Assembly: GCA_023437225.1 (NCBI GenBank)
Contig: JAEZGS010000011.1
Coordinates: forward strand, 124,001-188,000
Direction: 5' to 3'
Origin: Bacteroidota bacterium
GTDB lineage: Bacteria; Bacteroidota; Bacteroidia; Chitinophagales; Chitinophagaceae
DNA length: 64,000 nucleotides
Shown: piece by piece, positions 1 to 9,028 of the stretch
How the letters are laid out: each line of letters begins with the position of its first letter
Position numbering within the stretch: position 1 is the first letter of the stretch
The notes under the pieces: generated by a model
Told to the model about the DNA's origin: nothing
What the model saw: the letters and a program-made list of their open reading frames with translations, nothing else
The model's database searches: none
Program-made: the position numbers and the translations under genes

Positions 1-987
1 CACCTGTGCTGATTGTTGAAGCCGCTTCGTTGTAGAAAGATAATTTTCATAAACAGGTCTGATAGCCTGTATTTCATCTATTCGCTCAATCAGTTGAAAA
101 CGTTCAGTAGCCTCCACTTTCCTTTGCTGATGCTGCTGATGTTCATTAATCGAATTCTCGTATAGTGTTACAAGTTCGCTTAACCTCTCGTGCCACCGTA
201 TACCCGTATCTAACGCCTGAATGTCTGAATCCAGTTGCTTAAGTGACGTCTTCTGCTGATCACTTTGAGCGCTGAGTTCAATGACGGTGCTGTCATCTAA
301 CAATTCAACATGGTCTAATTCAGCTTTGAGCCTGGCAACTTCTTCTTCTGCTAACTTGTGCCGCTGGTAAATCTCTTTTGAAATCTCGCTGTAGATGTGC
401 GTGCCGGTCAGCTTTTCCAGCAACGAGGCTTTCTCATCTTTTTCTGCCTTAAGAAATGCCGTAAAGTCACCCTGCGCAAGAAGTACCGATCTTGTGAATT
501 GCTCAAAACTCAAACCCACCAATCGTTCAACCTCACGGCATGCTTCTTTTTTTTGAGTGGCAACAGGCAGACCAGTCTCAAGGTTTTCGATCCGCAGTGA
601 ATCGTTTTGTAATGCACCGCTAACTTTGTTATGTGCACGTTTCACCGTCCAGCGCGACCTATAACGATTCTGATCGATACCTACAAAATCAACTTCTGCA
701 TATCCATCTCCGGTTCCATCACGCAATATACCTCTGACGTCATTCTGAGAGATTTTCTGTCCGGCAACATCGTGCACCGTCACTCCCTGTTCTTTCGCCT
801 GGCAATACCTCGGAGTTTTTGCATAGAGGGCAAGACAAAGTGCATCAAGTATAGTGGACTTACCTGCTCCAGTAGGACCCGTGATAGCATATATACCTGC
901 CGAGCAAAGTGGTTCGGAAGTGAAATCAATTTCGCAGATGCCATCAATAGATGCAAGATTTTTTATTCTGATTGCAAGAATTTTCAT
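1..987 (-). CDS. sbcC: Exonuclease subunit SbcC (partial, C-terminus beyond window)
   Basis: This is the N-terminal 329 codons of an SMC-like ATPase. With SbcD it forms the SbcCD (Mre11-Rad50-like) nuclease that opens DNA hairpins and processes double-strand ends in the cytoplasm. The start reads MKILAIRIKNLASIDG, followed by a Walker A motif GPTGAGKST near residue 40 and a conserved lobe-I region (LAQGDFTAFL, the Q-loop area). Glu/Lys/Gln-rich sequence typical of the start of the coiled coil follows, with no stop up to the window edge. The ATG lies one base after the sbcD stop (TGA-C-ATG), so translation is probably coupled. The remaining coiled coil, zinc hook and Walker B lie to the left of base 1. 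Confidence 0.93.
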   Translation of the reverse strand, partial: MKILAIRIKNLASIDGICEIDFTSEPLCSAGIYAITGPTGAGKSTILDALCLALYAKTPRYCQAKEQGVTVHDVAGQKISQNDVRGILRDGTGDGYAEVDFVGIDQNRYRSRWTVKRAHNKVSGALQNDSLRIENLETGLPVATQKKEACREVERLVGLSFEQFTRSVLLAQGDFTAFLKAEKDEKASLLEKLTGTHIYSEISKEIYQRHKLAEEEVARLKAELDHVELLDDSTVIELSAQSDQQKTSLKQLDSDIQALDTGIRWHERLSELVTLYENSINEHQQHQQRKVEATERFQLIERIDEIQAIRPVYENYLSTTKRLQQSAQV

Positions 988-988
988 G

Positions 989-2224
989 TCAGTTTTCGTC
1001 CATATTTATTGAGGCAGCAACCTCGTTAAACATTGCAGTAAGTTTGTCGGGAATCTCAACAGCATACCTGTTTCGATACAAACTACTGAACACATCGAGT
1101 GGTTTGAGCTCATTCAATTGTTCCGGAGTTGCATTTAAAACATTGTCGTTTTTTTCGCCCGCATAGCGAACATCAATACGTGCAAGTCTTACGTTTTTAT
1201 CTTTCAAAGCTGTTTCTACATGATGTCGCAATGATGGTTCCGGCCCATTTAACAATACACGTACCTGCAGGAACGGAGCGTGTTCATATGTATCCGAATC
1301 GATTTGTAAATTTTCCAACTCAGCAATCACCTGCGCTGGCGGTGCATGTTTAACCGGTACCTGGATGAGTTCTACTGTCTTTGGTATTTCGAGTGTTTGA
1401 ATATTCGTCATCAAATTTTCCTCGATCTCAAAGACCACCACCTGGTGTTTGTAAGATGTTTCAGAAAAGGACATGGGTAAGGGACTGCCGCAATAACGAA
1501 TGTGATCTTTACCTGCGATACGCTGTGCCTTATGAATATGTCCTAAGGCAACATATGCTATGTCTTTATCAAATGCATCTGCGGTGATGGATTCAACTCC
1601 ACCAATGATGGGTCGCTCATTGATGTCATGATCGCATATCTCTGCTGATTGTGCATGAAGATGTCCCATTGCAATGATGAACTCATTTTTTGTTTTCTTA
1701 CTGTTGGCAAGAAGGAAGGCATTTCGATAGAATGCTTTTACACCCTCCGCATAGGGATTCGAACAATCTGATAATTGGGGATGATCACCGGCGCGTAGAA
1801 ATGGAATGGCCAGGCAATATCCAGCTACCTCGTTATGCTTCTCTATCGGTATAATTACTTTTTCGTAATCGGGATTTCCATCAGCATCGCGTTCAATAAC
1901 ACCTACGATGTGTATGTGTGTATTATCGAGCAACGGTTTTGGTGCTTCCAATCGCATCGCTGAATCGTGATTACCGGCGATCACAATAATTTGTAACGAC
2001 GGTGCCCGATATGTTAGTTGTCCGAGAAAATGATAGAACAACCTGATGGAAGCAGCTGATGGATTTGACAGATCGAATACATCGCCAGTGATAAGCAGAA
2101 CATCGATGTTCTGGTTTACAGTCGTTTCCTGCAACCAGTACAAAAATTGCTGGTGTTCATAATGCCGGTCATATTCGTGAAACAACTGCCCAATGTGCCA
2201 GTCGCCAGTATGCAGAAATCTCAT
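989..2224 (-). CDS. sbcD: Exonuclease subunit SbcD
   Basis: This 411-residue protein is the Mre11-like metallophosphoesterase subunit of SbcCD. The phosphoesterase motifs appear in order: DWHIG (residues 8-12), GDVFDLSNP (about 47), GNHDS (about 83), and the C-terminal GHLHAQ and GHIHKAQ metal-binding histidine motifs (about 190 and 228). Length and motif order fit the family. It is the first gene of an sbcD-sbcC pair on the minus strand. Upstream lie a tRNA-Leu gene and its terminator, so the promoter is probably in the roughly 90 bp between 2224 and 2312. Confidence 0.95.
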   Translation of the reverse strand: MRFLHTGDWHIGQLFHEYDRHYEHQQFLYWLQETTVNQNIDVLLITGDVFDLSNPSAASIRLFYHFLGQLTYRAPSLQIIVIAGNHDSAMRLEAPKPLLDNTHIHIVGVIERDADGNPDYEKVIIPIEKHNEVAGYCLAIPFLRAGDHPQLSDCSNPYAEGVKAFYRNAFLLANSKKTKNEFIIAMGHLHAQSAEICDHDINERPIIGGVESITADAFDKDIAYVALGHIHKAQRIAGKDHIRYCGSPLPMSFSETSYKHQVVVFEIEENLMTNIQTLEIPKTVELIQVPVKHAPPAQVIAELENLQIDSDTYEHAPFLQVRVLLNGPEPSLRHHVETALKDKNVRLARIDVRYAGEKNDNVLNATPEQLNELKPLDVFSSLYRNRYAVEIPDKLTAMFNEVAASINMDEN

Positions 2225-2311
2225 ATTTATCTTTTAGAACAGGTGAAAGTAAAGATAAAAAATTTAGTATTTTGATGTTAATAATGTTAGTAATCCCATC
2301 GCAGATGTGAA

Positions 2312-2343
2312 TAAAAAAACCCTTTCGATTGCTCGAAAGGGTT
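2312..2343 (-). terminator. Rho-independent terminator of tRNA-Leu(GAG)
   Basis: A perfect 11-bp inverted repeat (AACCCTTTCGA at 2318-2328 and its complement at 2333-2343) with a 4-nt loop is followed on the minus strand by a run of T (A run at 2313-2319). It begins immediately after the 3' end of the tRNA. Confidence 0.9.
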
Positions 2344-2344
2344 G

Positions 2345-2428
2345 TGCGGAAGAGGAGATTCGAACTCCCACGCCCGTTAAGGCGCTACCACCTCAAAGTA
2401 GTGCGTCTACCAATTTCGCCACCTCCGC
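2345..2428 (-). tRNA. tRNA-Leu (anticodon GAG)
   Basis: An 84-nt tRNA with a 7-bp acceptor stem (GCGGAGG with CTTCCGC, one G-T pair) and discriminator A. It has a D-arm with GGTAGACGC, a long variable arm typical of class II tRNAs, and a T-arm with GTTCGAAT. The anticodon loop TTGAGGT places GAG after U33, which reads CUC/CUU leucine codons. The CCA end is not encoded. Confidence 0.93.
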
Positions 2429-2445
2429 ATTTTTTGAAGTGGGTG

Positions 2446-2474
2446 CAAAAATAATGCATTTAGTTGTTTGCAAA
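2446..2474 (-). promoter_or_regulatory. Bacteroidota-type promoter for tRNA-Leu(GAG)
   Basis: The minus strand carries TATTTTTG (2446-2453), matching the -7 consensus TAnnTTTG. A TTTG (2471-2474) lies 17 nt upstream as a -33 element. The predicted start is a few bases before the tRNA 5' end at 2428. The box overlaps no coding sequence. Confidence 0.6.
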
Positions 2475-2495
2475 AAAGCGTTCGCGAATAATTTT

Positions 2496-3644
2496 TCAGG
2501 AATTAAGCACAATGCGAAATGTAGTGCCTTTTCCCGGTTCGGAATTTTTGATGAACAATTGTCCCTCGTGAAATTGTTCAATGATTCTTTTTGATAAACT
2601 TAAACCGAGTCCCCATCCGCGTTTCTTCGTAGTGAATCCGGGTTTGAATACTTTAGTGAAATGCTGGCGACTGATTCCCTTACCCGTATCGCTGACATCG
2701 ACCAGGATCTTGTTACCCTGGCGTTGTATCTCCACATTTATTGATCCTTTTCCTTCCATGGCGTCGAGCGCATTCTTCAACAAATTTTCAATTACCCAGT
2801 CGAACAACGGTGGCGAGATCAATGCAATCATGGGTTCAACCTGATGCAACAGGTTCATCGAAACTTTACCTGGTGCGCGCTTGCGCATATATTCGACCAT
2901 CTGGTTCACTTGTTGAACGACGTCACATTCTTCGAGTTTTGGCTTGCTGCCGATCTTCCCGAAGCGATCCGAGACAAGTTTTAGTCGCACGATGTCTTTC
3001 TCTATTTCGGAAACAATGCGTTCCTGTTGTCCGGATTCTTTCAACATTTCTATCCAGCCCTGCAGGGATGTAAGTGGTGTGCCAAGTTGATGGGCTGTTT
3101 CCTTGGCCATGCCGGCCCAGACCTGGTTTTGAGAGGAGCGATAATTTATATTCAGCGCAACGATGGTTACTGCAATGAATAGTGCTACAACGAGGAGCTG
3201 TACTAAGGGATAGTATTCAACCTGTTTAAGTAACCGGGAGTTTCCGAAATAATAATAATTGCGTTGTGTGCTGTCATAAGGATGTATCCATTCAATAGGA
3301 GGGTTGCTCGAGCGAAACTCTTCAAGTCGATCGCGGATATAATCCGGGTCCTGTTTTATCTTGTTGGTGTCAATATTCACATGGTCGATGATATTGCCCT
3401 TTTCATCGGTTTGAATAATGGGGATCGTTTTGTTATTGAGTGTTATGATGCTCACCAATCGGTCGCTCAGACCGCTTCGGTCGTTCAGGAAAAGTTTTCC
3501 TGCTTCAACCCATTCTTCCACCTTCTGGCGTTCATCAAGTGCAATCTTACGGGCAAGGAATTGAGAGTAAATGATGGTACCACTGATGATCAGGATCGCG
3601 ATCAGAGCCAGTCCTGTTCTCCAGTTAAAAAGCGCGCGTATCAT
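2496..3644 (-). CDS. Membrane sensor histidine kinase
   Basis: A 382-residue sensor kinase. One membrane segment lies at residues 10-30 (LALIAILIISGTIIYSQFL) and a second at about 148-168. Between them is a periplasmic sensor region of about 115 residues with no recognised fold. The H-box reads AKETAHQLGTPLTSLQGW (about 181-198), with the phospho-acceptor His followed by Q-L-G-T-P as in the HPK4-like group. An N-box ENLLKNALDAM, a G1 box DTGKGI and a G2 box GWGLGLSLSK complete the HATPase_c domain. No response regulator is adjacent, so the partner is unknown. It is divergent from the glycosyltransferase at 3652 with only 7 bp between the start codons, so any promoter for either gene must overlap the other gene. 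Confidence 0.88.
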   Translation of the reverse strand: MIRALFNWRTGLALIAILIISGTIIYSQFLARKIALDERQKVEEWVEAGKLFLNDRSGLSDRLVSIITLNNKTIPIIQTDEKGNIIDHVNIDTNKIKQDPDYIRDRLEEFRSSNPPIEWIHPYDSTQRNYYYFGNSRLLKQVEYYPLVQLLVVALFIAVTIVALNINYRSSQNQVWAGMAKETAHQLGTPLTSLQGWIEMLKESGQQERIVSEIEKDIVRLKLVSDRFGKIGSKPKLEECDVVQQVNQMVEYMRKRAPGKVSMNLLHQVEPMIALISPPLFDWVIENLLKNALDAMEGKGSINVEIQRQGNKILVDVSDTGKGISRQHFTKVFKPGFTTKKRGWGLGLSLSKRIIEQFHEGQLFIKNSEPGKGTTFRIVLNS

Positions 3645-3651
3645 TCAACTA

Positions 3652-4725
3652 ATGTATAAAAACCTTTCCTTTGCATCCGTTATTTTTCAACATACTTATA
3701 CATTGAACCCCTCTGTTGCCATAGTGATCCTTAATTGGAATGGAAGGAAGCACCTCGAGCAGTTTCTTCCTTCAGTGTTGGCAACGACGTATCGTAATGC
3801 CCGGGTTATCGTTGCAGATAATGCTTCAACTGACGACTCTATTTCTTTCATTCAGACTGATTTCCCACAGGTAGAAATCATTCGTAACTCCGAGAACTTT
3901 GGTTTTGCACGTGGTTACAACGAAGCACTTTCGAAATTGAATGACGAATATTTTGTCTTATTGAATTCAGATGTTGAGGTGCAGCCGGGATGGATCGAAC
4001 CGGTGATTGAACTGATGGAACTAAACAAACAGATTGCTGCGTGTCAGCCAAAGATCTTACAGTATCATCAACGTGAGTTGTTCGAATATGCGGGCGCAGC
4101 GGGAGGATGGCTTGATCATCTTGGTTATCCTTTTGCAAGGGGAAGAATATTTGATGTGTGTGAAGTGGATGCAGGCCAGTATGACGATAGCGTGCCGGTA
4201 TTCTGGGCGAGTGGAGCAGCAATGTTTGTTCGGAGCAGCGTTTATAAAGAGCTAGGGGGATTGGATGAATATTTTTTCGCGCACCAGGAAGAGATTGACC
4301 TTTGCTGGCGTATGCAGTTGAAAGGATATTTAGTTTATTGTTGTCCTGCTTCGGTTGTCTACCACGTTGGCGGCGGCACACTCCCCAAAGGAAACGCAAG
4401 AAAGGTGTTTTTAAATTTCAGAAACAACCTTGTGATGATGACAAAGAATATGCAGCCGTTCGAAGCGTTCTGGAAGATTTGCTGCAGGTTCCTGCTAGAT
4501 GCGGTATCCGCGGTTAAATCGCTATTTGCCGGGCAGGGAACGTATTTCATTGCTGTATTCAAGGCACATAATGCATACCTGCGATGGCTGTTCTTTGAAA
4601 GAAGAAAGACTGTAAAAAATAATAGGGATATTGTTTTGCATGGATATTTCAGGGGAAGTGTTGTGTGGAAGCATTTTCTATTGAGAATGAACAGATTTGA
4701 AGAAATTATTGCGAACAAAAAATGA
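3652..4725 (+). CDS. Family 2 glycosyltransferase
   Basis: A 357-residue GT-A glycosyltransferase resembling the rhamnosyltransferase/WbbL-like group. An N-terminal nucleotide-sugar fold begins at VAIVILNWNGRKHLE, followed by ADNASTDDS. The DxD-like motif is in LLNSDVEVQPGW, and the acceptor-side motifs are ASGAAMFVRSSV and FFAHQEEIDLCWR (the E-D/E-x-D-x-x-W-R signature). The C-terminus is basic and partly hydrophobic, consistent with membrane association. The frame is open upstream to 3571, but the ATG at 3652 avoids overlapping the divergent kinase and gives a normal N-terminus. The substrate cannot be read from the sequence. Confidence 0.87.
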   Translation: MYKNLSFASVIFQHTYTLNPSVAIVILNWNGRKHLEQFLPSVLATTYRNARVIVADNASTDDSISFIQTDFPQVEIIRNSENFGFARGYNEALSKLNDEYFVLLNSDVEVQPGWIEPVIELMELNKQIAACQPKILQYHQRELFEYAGAAGGWLDHLGYPFARGRIFDVCEVDAGQYDDSVPVFWASGAAMFVRSSVYKELGGLDEYFFAHQEEIDLCWRMQLKGYLVYCCPASVVYHVGGGTLPKGNARKVFLNFRNNLVMMTKNMQPFEAFWKICCRFLLDAVSAVKSLFAGQGTYFIAVFKAHNAYLRWLFFERRKTVKNNRDIVLHGYFRGSVVWKHFLLRMNRFEEIIANKK

Positions 4726-4769
4726 AAATATTGGTTGAACCATTATTTTTGCAACCAACTTAATCAACT

Positions 4770-4976
4770 ATGGACCAGATTCAGGAAAGAGATCACCGCG
4801 AAAAAGACTTCACGCATAACTGGGTGAACAGCTCTGTTTTCTTGTTTTACCTGCAGGTATTTTGCATCATGGCATTGGTACTCGGTGGATGTTATGGATT
4901 GTATACAGAGCGGTATAAAGGCACACCTGAAGTAAATGTTCCGGAGAATACTTTGTATACGCCGAAGTACAAGTAA
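4770..4976 (+). CDS. Small single-pass membrane protein, unknown function
   Basis: A 68-residue protein with a charged N-terminus (MDQIQERDHREKDF), one hydrophobic segment at about residues 22-45 (SVFLFYLQVFCIMALVLGGC) and a short polar tail. A TATTTTTG box at 4744-4751 matches the -7 consensus and would place a start site roughly 12 nt before the ATG. I do not recognise a family. The distinct N-in membrane topology and the clean gap between the glycosyltransferase and the tRNA cluster favour a real gene. Confidence 0.6.
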   Translation: MDQIQERDHREKDFTHNWVNSSVFLFYLQVFCIMALVLGGCYGLYTERYKGTPEVNVPENTLYTPKYK

Positions 4977-4992
4977 AATTCTTTTAAAAAAT

Positions 4993-5022
4993 TTTGCTGG
5001 ATAGATTAGACGCTTATCTTTG
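4993..5022 (+). promoter_or_regulatory. Promoter of the tRNA-Gly/tRNA-Leu cluster
   Basis: TTTG (4993-4996), an 18-nt spacer and TATCTTTG (5015-5022) match the Bacteroidota -33/-7 consensus. The predicted start site lies about 25 nt before tRNA-Gly. Confidence 0.75.
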
Positions 5023-5053
5023 CAGTCCTGAAAAAAACATTAGTTCTTTTAAT

Positions 5054-5126
5054 GCGGAAGTAGCTCAGCTGGTAGAGCATCACCTTGCCAAGGTGAGGGT
5101 CGCGGGTTCGAATCTCGTCTTCCGCT
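5054..5126 (+). tRNA. tRNA-Gly (anticodon GCC)
   Basis: A 73-nt cloverleaf with acceptor GCGGAAG/CTTCCGC, anticodon stem TCACC/GGTGA, loop TTGCCAA with GCC after U33, and T-arm GGTTCGAAT. The discriminator is T and CCA is not encoded. Confidence 0.95.
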
Positions 5127-5131
5127 CAAAG

Positions 5132-5166
5132 ATTCCATCCACCGTTGGTTGATGGAATTTTTTTTT
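5132..5166 (+). terminator. Terminator after tRNA-Gly
   Basis: Stem ATTCCATC (5132-5139) pairs with GATGGAAT (5151-5158). An inner ACC/GGT extends the stem across one mismatch, and a run of about nine T follows. It lies between the two tRNAs, so tRNA-Leu(UAA) is made by read-through or from its own weak start. Confidence 0.8.
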
Positions 5167-5187
5167 GGTATTACTTTATGCCAAGTT

Positions 5188-5273
5188 ACCCGGGTGGCGG
5201 AACAGGTAGACGCGCAGGACTTAAAATCCTGTTTCCCGCAACGGAAGTACGGGTTCGATTCCCGTCCCGGGTA
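5188..5273 (+). tRNA. tRNA-Leu (anticodon UAA)
   Basis: An 86-nt class II tRNA. Acceptor ACCCGGG pairs with CCCGGGT; the anticodon stem CAGGA/TCCTG carries loop CTTAAAA with anticodon TAA. It has a long variable arm and T-arm GGTTCGATT. The first base is A rather than the more usual G. CCA is not encoded. Confidence 0.94.
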
Positions 5274-5276
5274 CAC

Positions 5277-5302
5277 AACCTCCTCGATAGGGAGGTTTTT
5301 TT
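5277..5302 (+). terminator. Terminator after tRNA-Leu(UAA)
   Basis: AACCTCC (5277-5283) and GGAGGTT (5291-5297) form a 7-bp stem with a 7-nt loop, followed by a T run to 5302. Confidence 0.85.
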
Positions 5303-5442
5303 GTGTCTGAACTTTTCTGCACAAAGTAGCAGTTGTTCTGACGGCTATTGCACTACTTGATTATTTCAATTACATTCAAGTGCCCTTAATCCCGCCCCTG
5401 ACACCTCCATTTGGTGACACCACCACACTCAAACTTTCTGCT

Positions 5443-8400
5443 ATGAAACATCTTTATGGAAGATGCTCCTGCGCAAGCCTTGCGCTGATTTTGATTTGCT
5501 TCTTTGGCAGTTCTGTATCTGCCCAAATTCCTAAATGTTTAAATACCGACGAAATTGTCCAACTGCCTTCAAAAGGTAACAGCCTTTATGTTGATAGTGG
5601 CGACTTCAACAACGATGGGCAAAACGATCTTGTCTTAGTACAACTCCTGAATTCCGGTGGAAATCTGATAATATATAACGGCAACGCCGATGGAATAGAA
5701 TATACAGATACATGGAATATTTTTAACCTGGTTTCGGCTATCTCTCCGGGAGACTTAAATGCCGATGGATACGATGACATTGTAGTTTCGGTGACAGATG
5801 CCGTTTATTTTTATATGGGTTCTCAAAACGGTCCAGTGCTAAATGCCGAAATGACTATCGAAGGATTTTCACAGCCGCAGAAAGCGGGAGATTTAAACGG
5901 CGATAATGTGGCGGATCTTTTCCTCTATACTAACGGCGTCCTGGTTACATACTCCGGCTCTAATCAGGGTTTGCAAAAAACGGATGAGGTAACCGCCGAA
6001 GAATTAGGAATTAATGGATTCAGTGCATTATTTCCTGCAGGCGATATCAATAAAGATGGTCGGCCGGACATAGGCCTGCAAACTGAAACGGATCAATATG
6101 TATTTTACGGCACCGCGAATGGTTTCTCACAAACCAATTCTCTTAAGGTACAATATGAACGAGCAAACTGGTCATCAGTTGGCGATGTGAACGGCGATGG
6201 ATTCGACGATATGCTGTTGACCCAGCCCACGGGAGAGAATCTTCCAAAAGATATTTACATATATCTGTTTTTGGGAAGTGCTAACGGGCTTCAGGGGCCA
6301 TCAACCTGGGAGCCTGATGTAAAAATTGATCCCACTATCGGTTATGACTCTTATGGATCGTCAAGTGGACCTGTTGGCGATATCAACGGCGATGGATTCA
6401 ATGATTTTTATATATACGGCAGTTCTAAATTCTCGCGTGTCTTTTTTGGAAATGCCAATCTTCCAAACCCATCAGGTGACATCATATTGGCGCGCGACTT
6501 ATTTGCCCTTTTTCCAGTAGGCGATCTAAACGGGGATGGCTTTAATGACCTTATCGGTCCTAATGGGTCGAATGTGATCACCAGCATATACGGTGCCAGT
6601 GGTGGACTTCGAGACCTTGTGAATTGCCCTGCAACGGATTTTGAACCGGATATCGTTGTGGGAGGAACAAACGCAATAAGTGCGGGTGACGTAGACAAAG
6701 ATGGGATCAATGACATTGTGGTGGGTTTCGATAATTACCTGGGTGATGATGAAATTGAAAGTGGGGAGATTACGGTGTTGCTCGGAGCGCCCACTGGATT
6801 CAGATACGGAGGTGGCTACGAGGTTCAGAATAATCCTTTTGGAGAAGTGATCGGTTCGGGAGATTTTAATGGTGATGGTTATAGCGATGTTATCGCTGGC
6901 TATGAAATGTACGGGTTCAATGGAGCGAGGGGGCGCGTAATGATATTTTATGGCTCAGCAGGCGGGATCGGGAGTGATCCCGACTGGATACTGGATGGAG
7001 ATCCAAACGAAGAACAGATCGGTTCCTCAGTTAGTTCGCCTGGCGATTTCAATGGCGATGGGTTTGATGATTTCATCATCGATGCCACTTATTTATACTT
7101 CGGCAGCGCATCGGGCCCTGTTCGTAATACCGACTATAGTTTTATTATGTTGGCAGTTGGGGATGTAAACAACGATGGTTTTCAGGATATCTTTCGACGA
7201 AATTCTGTCGGGGGACAATTATATTGGGGATCATCGAACGGCCTGGTGCCTGGTCCGAACGTTAACTTGTCGGTGCCGAGAGCAGCAGGAGACATTAATC
7301 ATGATGGCTATGATGATGTTTTTGAATATAGTTTCAATACACAGACGCTTTCATTGTTCCTGGGTAGCCCGGCAGGATTCACGCCCACAAACACAACCAT
7401 AAGTGCGGTTTTGTCGCCCACAGCGATTGGTGACATTAATGGTGATGGGTTTGATGACCTTGCCGTGCAAAGCCGCAGGGATACGCTCGTGTTTGAAAGT
7501 GCTCCAGCAAATGTTGACATCTATCTGGGCACAGAGGCGGGCTTAAGCAATTCTATATACAAATCAATTCGGGGCAATGAGGCGGATGAATGGTTGAGTC
7601 CAACAGGGCCAATCGGCGATATAAATAACGACGGTATTGATGACATTGCTGTAAGCGCAAACAGAAAAGTTTGGATCATTTACGGCGAAGGCAAACCTTC
7701 AACAGTTGAATGCAGAACGGACACTACATTGTATGCGAACACCGATTGTTCTGTAATTGCAAATGACATTAACCCATCGGGCGATCCGTCTTTATTTGAT
7801 TTCAGGATCACCGGCGCTACTCAACTGTCCGGACGGGGTTCGGCAAGTGGTGCTCTGCTTCGGGCCGGATACAACTATGTAACATACCTGTTGCGTTCGG
7901 ATACAACAATGAAGTGCACGTTCGCGGTGATTGTCCGTGACACAATTCCGCCAAAAGTTGTTTGTGTACCTGGACAAACATTCTGCGGTACTGGCCGCGC
8001 GGAATATGTTATTCCTAAGTTAGCGGTTGAAGACAACTGCAAAATAAGATCCGTTTCTTTTGAAATTACCGGTGCAATACGGAGATCTGGTGTCGGTAAC
8101 GACGCAAGCGGATTCTTTAATCCTGGACGAAACATAATCCACTGGACTGTTTTGGATAGCAGCGGTAATAAGACAATTTGCACTACAATCGTAAATGTGG
8201 TTGCTAAGTTCCATACGCGCATATCAAATGCTTACCAGGTAAATGCACAACAGTCTGCTGCAAACACGATCTACCTGGGATATGCAAACAACACGCTTCG
8301 GTTAAGTGTATATGTTGGTAGTACCAATGCTGGCTTCCGATACAAATGGTCAACAGGCGATACAACACGTTTCACGCGCGTTCGTCATGACCTGCCCGGT

Positions 8401-8973
8401 ACGTATGAGCACTGGGTTGCTGTTACTAATCCAAACGGATGCATTGATACGGCCCGCACTATCATTACAGTAGTCGACAATTATTGTCCGAACCCGTTGA
8501 AGGATTTCATCACGAAAAACTTCCCGCAGTTATTGAAAGAGCCGTGGATACAGGCGTTGATCATGGCAACAAGCAGCAGCTATGTATGCTATAATGGAAG
8601 CACTACCTGCGTTCCAACAGGCAGCCTGCAGCAGGTGATAAACAATGGTGCAAAACTCGGAAAGTGCAATGCAGTAATGACGCTACAATCACCTGACGTA
8701 GTAAGTTCTGTAAAGCCATCGGACAGTAGGAAATTGCAGGCTTCGGTGAGCCCTAACCCGGCATCTGGTGCGTTTACGATAAGGGTAGATGGAACAGGCG
8801 GGAATCCTTATTCGGTGCGCATTACAAACACTGCGGGAGTAAGCGTTGAAAGCATTCAAAATATCCGGCAGTCACAGGTAACCGCAGGTGCAGCACTTTC
8901 GAAAGGAATGTATTTCGTGGAGATAAGACAAGGTGCTAACCGCGTCGTGATTCGCATCGTAAAAATCAATTAA
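5443..8973 (+). CDS. Large secreted FG-GAP repeat protein with T9SS sorting domain
   Basis: A 1176-residue exported protein. A signal peptide ends at about SVSA|Q, which fixes the ATG at 5443 rather than the GTG at 5380. Residues of about 40-740 hold around 13 FG-GAP/VCBS-type repeats, each with a calcium-loop core such as GDFNGDGYSD, GDINGDGFDD or GDLNADGYDD. This is the pattern of an integrin-like beta-propeller stack. A hyalin-like (HYR) region follows (CTFAVIVRDTIPPKVVC onward), and then a PKD/Ig-like stretch. The C-terminus (SVSPNPASGAF ... GMYFVEIRQGANRVVIRIVKIN) is a type A T9SS sorting domain, so the protein should be moved across the outer membrane and anchored or released there. Role and ligand are unknown; adhesion or polymer binding is plausible. 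Confidence 0.88.
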   Translation: MKHLYGRCSCASLALILICFFGSSVSAQIPKCLNTDEIVQLPSKGNSLYVDSGDFNNDGQNDLVLVQLLNSGGNLIIYNGNADGIEYTDTWNIFNLVSAISPGDLNADGYDDIVVSVTDAVYFYMGSQNGPVLNAEMTIEGFSQPQKAGDLNGDNVADLFLYTNGVLVTYSGSNQGLQKTDEVTAEELGINGFSALFPAGDINKDGRPDIGLQTETDQYVFYGTANGFSQTNSLKVQYERANWSSVGDVNGDGFDDMLLTQPTGENLPKDIYIYLFLGSANGLQGPSTWEPDVKIDPTIGYDSYGSSSGPVGDINGDGFNDFYIYGSSKFSRVFFGNANLPNPSGDIILARDLFALFPVGDLNGDGFNDLIGPNGSNVITSIYGASGGLRDLVNCPATDFEPDIVVGGTNAISAGDVDKDGINDIVVGFDNYLGDDEIESGEITVLLGAPTGFRYGGGYEVQNNPFGEVIGSGDFNGDGYSDVIAGYEMYGFNGARGRVMIFYGSAGGIGSDPDWILDGDPNEEQIGSSVSSPGDFNGDGFDDFIIDATYLYFGSASGPVRNTDYSFIMLAVGDVNNDGFQDIFRRNSVGGQLYWGSSNGLVPGPNVNLSVPRAAGDINHDGYDDVFEYSFNTQTLSLFLGSPAGFTPTNTTISAVLSPTAIGDINGDGFDDLAVQSRRDTLVFESAPANVDIYLGTEAGLSNSIYKSIRGNEADEWLSPTGPIGDINNDGIDDIAVSANRKVWIIYGEGKPSTVECRTDTTLYANTDCSVIANDINPSGDPSLFDFRITGATQLSGRGSASGALLRAGYNYVTYLLRSDTTMKCTFAVIVRDTIPPKVVCVPGQTFCGTGRAEYVIPKLAVEDNCKIRSVSFEITGAIRRSGVGNDASGFFNPGRNIIHWTVLDSSGNKTICTTIVNVVAKFHTRISNAYQVNAQQSAANTIYLGYANNTLRLSVYVGSTNAGFRYKWSTGDTTRFTRVRHDLPGTYEHWVAVTNPNGCIDTARTIITVVDNYCPNPLKDFITKNFPQLLKEPWIQALIMATSSSYVCYNGSTTCVPTGSLQQVINNGAKLGKCNAVMTLQSPDVVSSVKPSDSRKLQASVSPNPASGAFTIRVDGTGGNPYSVRITNTAGVSVESIQNIRQSQVTAGAALSKGMYFVEIRQGANRVVIRIVKIN

Positions 8974-9003
8974 GTAGGAATAATATCGTTTGTGTATGAG
9001 GAA

Positions 9004-9028
9004 GGGGCTCTTTGCAGAGCCTCTTTCT
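9004..9028 (+). terminator. Probable terminator of the FG-GAP gene
   Basis: GGCTCT (9006-9011) and AGAGCC (9016-9021) form a 6-bp stem with a TTGC loop, followed by a T/C-rich tail (TCTTTCTCT). It lies 30 bp after the stop codon. Confidence 0.6.

Noticed and set aside
2307..2594. Plus-strand ORF across the tRNA-Leu gene
   Set aside because: It is a shadow of the tRNA, its terminator and the kinase 3' end.
3571..3651. Upstream start of the glycosyltransferase at 3571
   Set aside because: It overlaps the divergent kinase gene and adds residues outside the family fold.
5049..5360. ORFs on both strands over the tRNA-Gly/tRNA-Leu cluster
   Set aside because: Entirely explained by the two tRNAs and terminators.
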